Positions 23,701 through 35,700 of a DNA stretch of 64,000 bases are shown piece by piece; the stretch's first letter is position 1; the number at the start of each line of letters is the position of its first letter. The position numbers were made by a program, and so were the translations under genes. The DNA lies in NCBI GenBank assembly GCA_002633005.1, contig NMRA01000053.1, positions 1,064,240 to 1,128,239 of the forward strand. The letters are read 5' to 3'. Source of the stretch: Phoronis australis. Lineage: Eukaryota > Phoronida > Phoronidae. The notes below the pieces were generated by a model. It was not told where the DNA came from. It worked only from the letters and a program-made list of their open reading frames with translations, and searched no databases.

Positions 23701-26700
23701 GGTTAGAATCACTTGTTGTAACTCGTACATATGGCAATTTGATATGACACAAAACGTTAGTTGTGGTTATTTGAAGCAGAGTCGATGAAAGGTAACGATG
23801 GTAGTAGGGGTGCTATTGGTGCTGACCCTTATCAGAAGGCACAGGCATCTTTCCCCTCAGGTGAAAAATGTCCCTATCATGTAAATGTATTAAGGGTTTC
23901 AAAATAGTCTCCATGTTTAGAAAACGCAAGAAATGATTAAACATGAGTGGAAATTATAAACGCTTAGATTTCATATTCAAGTCTGTGAAGGTTGTTTGTT
24001 CACATCAGTTTCTGTAAAATTTTAGTGATTGGCAATTGCATAATAACTGTGTATTCATTGCCAGACGTCTCTGTTCACAGTGTGGGTGCTACAGATGGCG
24101 CCAATGGCAGTGCAGAGTCCAAAAAGGCGAAGAAGAATGATCTGTTGACTACACGGACAGGTGGTGCTTACATTCCACCAGCCAAACTGAAGATGATGCA
24201 ACAGAATATTACTGATAAGAGCAGGTTAGTTTGTGTACGAAACCACGGTAGCTCCACATGGTGGAGATAATTGTAACTAGTAGTATCTAACTACACCCCA
24301 TTTTGGTTGATACTAATTCATATCAGGCTGACGTAAGTCTGATCATCATTCTTAGAAAACCTCTTGATCACTATCAGATTGGTCTTTGATAAAAAATCAT
24401 ATAAATTGTTTTGATAGATGATAAACCTTGTTTGAAAAATCTTATCAACCATTAGACTACGTGTAAATATTAATCAACCATTATGAACTCGTATAAAAAT
24501 ATTTTTTGATCAAGTGTCATCAGTCAAAATGTCCTGAATGAGTGCCGAGCTGTGTAGTAGATTGGCTCGTTGTGTGGTAGAGTGGCTCATTGTGTGGTAG
24601 AGTGGCTCATTGTGTAGTAGAGTGGATAGTTGTGTGGTAGAGTGGATAGTTGTGTTGTAGAAAGCCTAGTCAGACTTGTATAAATGAGTTGTAGTTATGA
24701 GACTCGTTTTGCTTGTCGTCATGTTCACTTGGAATTATAGTTTTAGTTAGTATTAGAGTTGGACAGGGTATGAGTCTTTTCAGTAGAGTTGTGCAGATTG
24801 ATTAGTTTTCATTACATTTTAGTGAGGCCTATCAACGCATCTCGTGGGAGGCGTTAAAGAAAAGTATCAACGGTCTTGTGAACAAAGTGAATGTTTCCAA
24901 CATAGGTAACATCATCAGGGAGCTGTTTGCTGAGAATCTGGTTCGTGGAAGGTGAGTTGTTTTGTGGTTCAACAGGCACAAGGTGTGATGTGCATAGAAA
25001 ATAGAACTATAGGGTTCATTTAGTATTATGTGCCCTTATATATTTGTTATATGTAATTGTATATTGTTTAATTTTTGAGCCGGTCTGTAATAAATAGGTC
25101 AAGCTCCTATCATTAATGAACTAATTTGTTTAGAGCATGTTTTAAAGACGAAGGCAACCTTTTTTCATGTCATTTTTAGCAAAAATATTGTTCATTGAAT
25201 GATTATCCCAGATATTTTTCACTTAATTACTGCTTTTCGTAACTTAATTAATTATTCGTTCTCTACTCCAGAAGTGACGTTTTGGGAGGCAAGAATTTCA
25301 CGCCATTCTCTTTTCATACAGTCTCACTGTGAGAGCTGTCGAGTCAATCATTGTTCTACCTCGGTTGTGATAAGTTCGGTCGTCGTTTGCTTTCGTTTAC
25401 GAGTCAGTCAACACGCCGTACTGTTGCTAAAAATGACATGAAAAAAGGTTGCCTTTGTCTTTAAGGTTTTGAAAGAAGCACAATGGTCCCAGTGTTAAAG
25501 TTGTAGCTTCCAATACTTGGACATAGTGTCTTAGCAGATCTTTGTCATGGCAACCTTTTGTTAGTAGAATTAGTCCTGGTCATTCTGAGGAATAGAAGAG
25601 AGCTTCCTAGCTCTAAATTCAATTGCTGGTTTAAAAATTTTAGTGTATTTGAATTCTAAAGCATCTACCGTATAATGTTACAGTTAAAAGGATGCTGAAA
25701 GTTGTGTTGTTGACTGTGCCTAAAGCTGGCTCTGCCACCTGTTAATGCATCGTTTATGCCTGTTCTGGTCTTTAAAAACATTTTAGAGCTTTGAAACTAC
25801 CTCATTTTGTCTAAAAGTGGATCCGTGTGTGTTATTCGGGTTTTTCCACAGTTGTCGTGTAAGATGCCTAAAGCGTTGGCCACGTTTGACGATTTCACTC
25901 ACTTTGCAAGGAGTTTTCATACATGCTGGTGATGGAGCATTATTTAATTTTAGAGCTTTCAGCGAAAACAAGCTCATCATAGTTAATATCAACTCTGTTG
26001 ATTGGCCAATGCCAGGTTCAGTATCCTTTTAAAGTCAAATTTCTCCCCTTATGTTGTTTTAAATGTTCATGCTTAGTGTACACCTGCTATGCATCCTGGG
26101 GTTTATGATGTGACACTACTTTTGAAGCATCACATAAATGGCATGCTGTATTAAAAGTTTAACCACATGGTTCTTGATGCGTGCTTAATGTGGACATAAT
26201 GACCCAATATGGATTCTCTCTACAGGGGTTTGTTGTCTCGTTCCATCATCCAGGCTCAAGCGGCGTCGCCTACCTTCACTCACGTCTACGCTGCTCTGGT
26301 TGCTATTGTCAACACAAAGGTATGGTCTGGACTTCAGGCTGTTACACAGGCCTGATTGAAATTGATACTGGCCTGACAAGTGTACAGCATTGCATTGTTG
26401 TTTTGTGTGCTAGAGTGGCTTTCTAAAGGGTTAAGATTAAAAATATATTGTTTTGTGACCACGAATTTGTACTTTATTCTCACTCTGGTTTTTCAGTGGC
26501 AATGAAAGGGTACAAGTTCATCCAACTGTTTTTGCAATTCAAGCAGCAAACTGTGCATTAGCTATTTTTCTGCCTCCATGCCATTGATACATTTTATGTT
26601 AACGAATTGTTCAGTTAACTACATGTGAAAATAACCAGACAAAATGACCCTGGCCAGTATTATCCATCATGACGAGCAAGTGAAAACAAAATGCACATCA

Positions 26701-29700
26701 GTTTAGGTAGATCCGTTGTTATGGGGGAAAAACGGTATTTTATGGATTTTTCTGATTGGGGCAAGTATGGTACAATGCTACATATGTGTCATGTCTGAGC
26801 AGTTTGTTCCTGGTTTTCCAGTTTCCTCAAAATGGCGAGTTGGTGCTCAAGCGACTCATTCTCCAGTTCAAACGCGGGTACCGACGTAATGACAAGGCCA
26901 TCTGCCTGACGGCTACCAAGTTCCTGGGCCATCTTGTTAACCAGCAAGTGGTGAGTGTCTAAAGGCAGATATTTCTGTGTCTAGGAGTATCCTTGTGTTT
27001 GCTTGGAAAAAAGCAAATTTTAAATTATTTTCCACTTGTCAGTTATGTGTCACAAACTGGTGACATAGTTAAGTGAGAGGCCTTACATTCACGTGGATGT
27101 TCTGTTGAAAAACTGACATTCTTTCTTACTTTCTGAATAGGCTTTGAGACAGTAATATTAGCATTTATTTTGATGCTTAAAGGCAGACATTTTGCTAGAT
27201 GTTTAATGTTATAGAACATTGCATACTTCAGTTGAATTAGTGCTGAATTTGCCTTCTGTCACACAAAGTTCATCTCTGATGTGCCCATATTGTATGTGGT
27301 GGCATATTGTAGTCTCTTTGTCCAGGCGTCTGGTTGTTAGGTTGTCCGGGTGTCTGCTTGATACCTCATAAACCCCTGATAGGATTTTGATGAAATTTGG
27401 CACAATAGTGTAGGGTATCACTAGAACAGCTCATTCCACTTTTCAATCTACCACCCCCCCAACCCGTAACTCTTTCTGTATTTTTGGGGAAACAGCGTTT
27501 CCGAATGATATCTAGATAACAGATTTACGGATTTCAATGAAACTTGAGACACAGGTGTGTAATATTAATGCGTTGGCACAATTAAGTTTTTGGGCTGATT
27601 CGACTACCGTAGCACCTCCTAGTGGCCATTTTGTTCTCGACGAGGGACTTTTCAAGTGTTGTTTTGGGGAGAACAGCATTTCCGCATGCTATTTAAAGAA
27701 CTGATTGGCGGATTTCATAGAAACTTCTCACTGAGATATATTGTGAGATTATGGCGGCACCGTTTGATTTTTGGCCGGATCCGACTATTACAGTGCGGTT
27801 ATTTTGTGTGAGAGCGTTTCCTGATTATATCTAGAGAGCAGATTGACGGATTTCGATGAAACTTAACGTCAAGATGTGCGATATCAATGCGTTGGCTACA
27901 TTAAATTTTCGCGCTCCTGTAGCACTTGCTAGTGGCTCTTAGAAACATATATGCAATGCATCGTTTGCACCTGTCAACGCCCCAATGTTACTCTAACTTC
28001 TTATTTCTTTTGGTCTTGAGTAAAAACTGGTGTTACAAGTTGGTTGAGCCTCTAGGTCATTCTATGTGGTATGTGGGCAAGGTTTTGAATAACAATTAAC
28101 TCTCACTTCTTTGCAAGCATAGAATTCACTTCTAAATCTATGCAAAGAAGAAGTTGAGACCAGTTTCAGAACTGTCACTGGTCTAAATCAAATGATAAGT
28201 CTTAATTGGTAGAAGGCATTATTATCAGAAGAACCATTTATCATGATTGCAATTTTAATTGGTTTTGTGACTCAATTAAGATCGCCCATTTTCATTTTAT
28301 AAACTTTTCCTGAAACAAAATATAAAATTACGTATTGTACTTTGCTCTTCAGGCTCATGAAGTGATTGCCTTGGAAATTCTCACGTTACTCTTAGAGAAT
28401 CCCACCGATGACTCCGTCGAGATTGCTGTTGGTTTTTTGAAGGAGGTGGGCCAGAAACTGACTGATGTGTCCCCTCGTGGCATTCATGGTGGGTAGTTGT
28501 CTGTTTTTTGTGTTTCTATCACTCTTATGTTTTGCAAATTGTCTTTATGTTGGATTTTATAGAATTGAAAGTACATGTACATTTTGCTTGCCATTGAAAA
28601 AACTGTAGGGGCATTCACATCAAAACTTTGCTTACCTATTGAAGATATGATCAGTTATTTTCATGTGCTCCCCAAAAATTTCTGGTTGCATATGCTCATC
28701 ATCCCGTCCTAGGGTTGTTACATGTGTCCATTGATTATTACCAAAACTGAAGAAAGTTGTCTCGAAAATATGTAGGGGTGCATCGTTATCACTTGATTCT
28801 TTGATGGATGGAACTACTATCATGGGACATCTTGTTGATTGTTTGTTTTGGACAAGACATTCCCTGTCAATTTTTGGCAAAATGACTTGACAAATTTTTG
28901 CTGGAAGTTGATGTAGAGGTATGATTTGGGAGCGTGTTGACTTTGAAATAAGATTTGAATACCATGGCACCACCTGTTGGCCGTTCAGCTTTTGCCATTT
29001 GGTGCTTTTAGTTTTTGATGCATTTCTAATCCTGTTTTGTGTCATATTTTGTTGTCTGTCTTATATTTGCACAGTATTCCGCAGTCATTGTTATCATTGT
29101 CATTTTCAGCCATATTTGAACGTTTGCGGAATATCCTCCATGAAGCGACCATTGACCTAAGAGTCCAGTACATGATTGAAGTGATGTTTGCTGTGAGGAA
29201 AGATGGATTCAAGGTGAGGCTTATTGCATTTGATAAATGAAATTGTTTGTATCATACATGCATTTTGTAATATGTAAAATGAACACTTCCTGGAAAAATG
29301 GATGGTCTGCTGGAGGTTATTACTCTTTGTCAACAATTCGTTGTTTGGAGAATGTAGTGCTTTCAAAATGGTATTAGAAAACAGTGTAAATTGCAGCATA
29401 CAATTTGGAGAATGTAGTTCCTTCAAAGCCATATTAGAAAACACAGTATACACTGCAGCATACGATTTCAGCACACAAAACATGACTAAAAAAATATCCA
29501 CTTCTTTTTGACAACATGCTTCAATTCTGCCAAATTCGCAACGAAATCTCGACTGGTGTGGCTCCAAACTCTTCTTTAAAATCAACGACATCTTGCCTTC
29601 TGAGTCCATTTACAAATTAACAGGGGCTGACACTACAATGTCATATTAAACCCTGACTAAATATTTTCGATACTCATAATTTCTGTTCACATTCCTTGGT

Positions 29701-32700
29701 ACTGTATGTTAGAGGAGGCCGTGTGACCTAGTGTGATAAGATCCACTTGGGTTCAAGTCCCACTTTGCCACACTTTTTTATAATTTTTAGTACGAAATCT
29801 TCGATACAATGAATATACATAACCCAGAAAGCGCCAAGAGGCATTATATCTGGGTCACACTGCTAGACCCTTGAATCAGAACTCTAGCTTCAGACCTGCC
29901 AAGGAATTATAACGACTTTGCTGGAGGTTGATTGAAATTTTGCTTGAGATTGGACAAATTTGCTCAAATTTTGCTTGAGGCTCCTGGCGATATCTTCACT
30001 AACTATCAAACTTTATATGTCCTAAAATATAAGACTTAACTAGTCATATTACATTAATAAAAAAAATTTTATTTCATGAAAACGATATTACATCGTCTTT
30101 GTATTTTAAAAAGAATACTGATAATAGTGTGCACTAGGTGGCAGAGTGCTCCGCATGTCACTCGACTCATCGTCAACACCGCTAAGAATCGTATAACCAC
30201 GATATAAGCGTAGAAAACTAGGTTTTTGAAAATTTACAACCAAAAAAATCATTTTGCATGAGATAGCTTAAGGCTCGCGTGAGTGGGTGAGGCAGTGCCC
30301 AAATGTGTGAGAGTCGTGCGATGCGTGGGACTTGGCAGGACTGTAGCTTCTCAGCTTGGTTTTAATCATACATGTATAAAGAAACATAAAATGTTTCCAG
30401 GTGATCAGTGCTATTTTGAATCCATCTTCTAATATTCACATAGGATCACATTTCTGTATCGCAAGAACTAGACCTGGTGGAGGAAGACGACCAGTTCACT
30501 CACTTACTTACACTGGAGGACGTAACGGACGGAGAGGACTTGCTGAGTAAGGATACATGTCTGTAGATACTGGCAGATAATTGAGAGTAGTATTCAATTT
30601 GGAAAACGGTTGGTATACCATACCCAACTGTAGAGTGATGATTTGTGTCTGGCATAGACTACGGTGCAGTAAATTTTGTTCCACGTGTGGCGCCTGGGCG
30701 TCAAGGGACTTCTTGGGGATGGGTGCGGGCGGTTGTTGCATTAACCGCTGCTCTGGGTCACAGGCCAACCCTTGTCATCTTCCAATCAGAATGGCATGTC
30801 GTCGGCACCAATTTGGCTAATATGCATTTGTGAACTGAACTGAACTGTATTTTATCATATTGATGGAAATCATTGATTTGACTATAAATAGTAAGCAGCT
30901 AATTAAAAAATTGGGATTCTGGACGAGGTAGTCAGACTCACAGTTATCTGCATTACAATGAGGAGTTCTTCTAACCATGGCAAAGGTAGTCCTGTGGAGA
31001 CCAGGATTGAAGCAAGACATCCATGGGGCTCTTGGGATCATTTTGCATGTCTGGTACATTGGAAATGTGGACAAATATTATGGTCAATGTTTCTTCTCAA
31101 ATTTTTATCTTTAAAAATGGTGATTAAATATTCAAGAAAAGCATTTTTCAGACTTCTACTGTAGTTTTCAGAGTAAACTAAACAGTCTTCTGCAGAATTA
31201 TGTTGCACTCAGCCCTACTTGGACAGACTTCTTGCCAGAATGAATGGCAGTTTATTTGAACTTTTGTGACAATAAAATAGCATTTTTGTTGAAATGTAGT
31301 CTTAGATTAATGAGGAGTTATTGCGGCAGGTTGCTAATTGTTTATTTTTGTAAATTGACTTACAAAATAATGGCACGATTTGGATAACGTGCGTGGAAAA
31401 ACACTTGTCTACATCTTGTCAAAATTTAGCAGAATTGAAATGGATTCTATGCAAAAGGAATGGATATTTAGTACTGATTTTGCATTAAAAGTTCATTGAA
31501 TTTAGATGCTGTTTAGCATGTTTTGAAAACCACTGTATATGAGAGGGCCATTGTGTAGTGCCTGATGACTGTAGGTCTGATAATTGTATGATGCGTGTGT
31601 CACCTGAAGGCGTTGTGTAGTTTTACTAAGGTCATTATGATATAAGTACGAATTTGAGTTCTTTAAAAAGTACACTCATCCAGTGACTGCTGCACGCTGT
31701 TTGTATAAGTGCAGGCTTTCTCTCAACAGTTGTGTGGAGACTACCTACCGCAACATTATCTTGGGTTGTGTGATAGTCCTGCGTACGATAGGTCATCTGA
31801 CGAATGTATGGAGGCTTGCTGCCATTGCCTCGCTGGTATTCGATTACAAAAATTAACAATTACATGTGCGATAAGGGCTTGGGGTCGTAGCGAGCATGTT
31901 TTGATAGTTTGAGCATGTTTTTGAATATATTACAGGAGTGTGTTCTGTGGTTTTGTTGATGTTTGGCAATGTTTGTGTTTGTGTTTCAGATGTGTTCAGA
32001 AATGATCCCGAGTTCTTAGAGAACGAAGAAAAGTACAAGGATATCAAGAAGAGTAAGTGCTACTCACTATTGATTATGTCTTCTTTCCTGTAATTTCAGC
32101 CGTATATTATATCTGTGATTTCAGCTGTATATTATAACTGGTGTTTGAAGCGTCAACAAATAAGCTCATCTCATTCCTGTGGTATCGTGAACATTTTTAG
32201 TAATGTCCATGCAGAGTGAAAAAATTAAAAATTTTTCCCACCCTAACAGTTTTTGAAAGCAAACGTGTCTTCATAAATGTCAGAAATTTCGGTCATATGT
32301 TGGTACGTGTATTGATGCTCTCAAAGTATATTTCAATGTTGGCAGACATGAATAATGAGAAGGGTTGAAGCTGGTACACATGTATCAATTCAAGGCTGGT
32401 ACTCATCGGTGAGGGTTTGTGATATTTTCAGGTATCTTGGACTCAGATTCATCAGATGATGAGGGAAGTGGTTCTGGATCTGGAAGTGACAGTAGTGACT
32501 CAGATGAAGAAGAGGGTAGGATAATCATCTCTCATTGTGATTGGGATAGAATTATCAACTGCAAGCATGATGGGGGAGACACACTGGCAAATAGTTTTAC
32601 ATGTGCATTAAACATGAAAGACTCATTTGGAGTTTACTGATTTCTGGAATGTTATTAGCTATCAGCTTGTCAAACATTATTGGATGTCAAGAAATATGGA

Positions 32701-35700
32701 GTTGCCTAGACGATACCATTGGACCAAAAGTTCTCTTATTTTACGGTTTGCCTCATGAGACATTTAAGCCACAAATGGTCCGTGCAGGTAAATAGGTGAA
32801 AGAGGACTAATTTTTCATTTGCGTCATCTAGTAAACCTGCAGTGGTTCAGTACTTGTTTAAGGAACTGCTTGTGCTTAGTAGTTCCTTATGCAAATTTTT
32901 TGGCATGGTAAAATTTGATGCGATAGAATAACGTACAGTGTTTGTGTAACTCAGAAGGTGTTGCTGAATGTATATTACAAAGTTAACATATTCAGACGAA
33001 ATGATACAGAATTCCTGCCATGATGGTTGGGTGGATGCCAAATTTACCGTCAGAGTAGTCTTCACTCATGACGCACAATGAAAGTGGACTGTTCAGGGGT
33101 GTTGGCATGGTGGGGGAGCCATTTTGCAATTAGAATTTTGTCTCCATAATGGTCACTACCAGTTATTTTTGCTGTTAACAAAATAAGTCATCATGACTAA
33201 AATTGGTATTTTGTTTGATTATGCCTTGTATAGTATCTGACTGAGTCAGTGGATTAGAACTGGTCTACGATTGCGTGCATGGATATGTGTATGAAATATT
33301 CTTTAAAACTTTCTTGACTTCAGATGAGGAAGCTAAACAAGTGATCATTGACAACACTGAGACGAACCTGGTGGCATTGAGGAGAACTATTTACCTAACG
33401 ATACAGTCGAGTCTGGACTTTGAAGAGTGTGCGCATAAACTGATGAAGATGGAACTAAAACCTGGGCAAGAAGTGAGTGGTAGGGTGACTGGAAGATTTG
33501 TAGCTTGACAAGACTTAAGGCCAGTACAAACGGAGAGCTACGCACTGTGAATGAATATGAGCTCAGATTGTAGCTCACGTCTGCAGCAAAATGAACTCTG
33601 AGGTTTTGCCTCTCTAGGCGGTGAGACAGATGTTTCACTTGTTGGATTTCCTTTATATGGCATGCGTAAATCCTCACAGTGTGTGGGTGAGGTGTGTGAA
33701 ATGCCTAGCTGATTACTATCATTAGCCTAAATGTAAGTTACTGCATCTGCTGACAACTTCAAATCTCTTGCTGAATCACTGTAATCTTGTGTACTACATT
33801 TGTGCTGGTGTCGATGTAGTCAATCACAAATAGTAACAATATGATGGAGATCATATGAGGGCTGTTCCAGCAAAATCTGTATGGGAGGGGGGGAAGGCAC
33901 TTTTATTTCGTACCCACCGCCCATATTTTTCATTTATTTCTCCAACCCATGACCCATAATTTTTTAATTATTTTTAATAGGTTGAAACATAAAATCCAAC
34001 ACTTGTAAACAAATCGCCTCCAGGAGGACCTGTTAAGAACTTAGATGATTGACAGATAAGAACTAGTTGTCTTGTCCAATATTGTCAAAAACTAAAGTAG
34101 CCTGTGAGCAATACTTTTGGCAGCCACCAGGTGTCTCTGTTCACCATGTGTCTATAATTTCAACGAACATTTTTTCAATTATAAGGATCTATGAATCTCA
34201 AACTGTCTCCACGAACTCTTTNATTTGGGCCGTAAAAGTTTCCGCGTTTTTTGTCATTGGTCATTCCAAGCCCTGCAGACAAAATGATACAGAATTCCTG
34301 CCATGATGGTTGGGTGGATGCCAAATTTACCGTCAGAGTAATCTTCACTCATGACGCACAATGAAAGTGGACTGTACAGGAATTTTGGCATGACGGGGGA
34401 GCCATTTTGCAATTACAATTTTGTCTCCATAATAGTCACTACCAGTTATTTTTGATGTTAACAAAATCAGTCATACATTTGGTATTTTGTCTGATTATGC
34501 CTTGTATAGTATCCGACTGAGTCAGTGGATTAGAACTGGTCTACGATTGCGTGCATGGATATTTGTATGAAATATTCTTTAAGCTTTCTTGACTTCAGAT
34601 GAGGAAGCCAAACAAGTGATCATTGACAACACGGAGACGAACCTGGTGGCATTGAGGAGAACTATTTACCTAACGATACAGTCGAGTCTGGACTTTGAAG
34701 AGTGTGCGCATAAACTGATGAAGATGGAACTAAAACCTGGGCAAGAAGTGAGTGGTAGGGTGACTGGAAGATTTGTAGCTTGACAAGACTTAGGGGCAGT
34801 ACAAACGGAGAGCTACGCACTGTGAATGAATATGAGCTCAGATCGTAGGTCACGTCTGCAGCAAAATGAACTCTGAGGTTTTGCCTCTCCAGGCGGTGAG
34901 ACGGATGTTTCACATGTTGGATTTCCTTTATATGGCATGCGTAAATCCTCAAAGTGTGTGGGTGAGGTGTGTGAAATGCCTAGCTGATTACTATCAGTAG
35001 CCTATGTAAGTTATTGCATCTGCTGACAACTTCAAATCTCTTGCTGAATCACTGTTAATCTTGTGTACTACATTTATGCTGATGTTGATCTAGTCAATCA
35101 CAAATAATAAGAATATGATCCAGGAGATCATATGATGTAGACTTGTTGAGATGCACGTGTTGTTTGAACATGTTGAATGATTCTACTTGTTTGTTTGTTC
35201 ATAAAAAAGTTTTTACAGATTTGCTGCTGCAATAAAACAAATGCCTGTGTTTGACTCCAGGTCTCTATTACTAAGCCGGCTTAAACATGTGAAAGTTGGG
35301 GGCTCAGACTTGGTACACTTGAGGTTGCAAAGTTATGAATAATAAATTTGTAGTTTAAGTAATATAGCTTGTTCAGTGAGGCATGGAATATGTTGCAAGC
35401 AGTTTTTCCTGTTCAATCCGCCAACTTTTTGGTCACATCACGTGACTTAATGAATATACGTCCGAAAAGATTTCCCCCAGTCGGGGGAAGAAATCTTTTC
35501 TGACTTGTATTCATTAGGTCACGTGATGTGACCAAAAAATTGATGACGGATTGAATGGGATAAACTGCTTGCAAATTTGTAGTTTTAAAGTGAAACAATG
35601 ATTACAAGGACGATGTGCTCATTGCTTTTTCAGCACGAGCTTTGCAACATGATTCTTGACTGCTGCGCACAACAACGAACCTTTGAAAAGTTCTACGCTC

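Noticed and set aside
24065-24081. Alternative CWC22 exon 4 acceptor at CCAG 24064
   Set aside because: Joining there puts the exon in a frame that loses [13 protein letters not shown]; the acceptor ending at 24080 keeps the conserved frame.
29157-29609. 150-residue minus-strand ORF
   Set aside because: Overlaps antisense of CWC22 exon 9 and intron repeats; no support.
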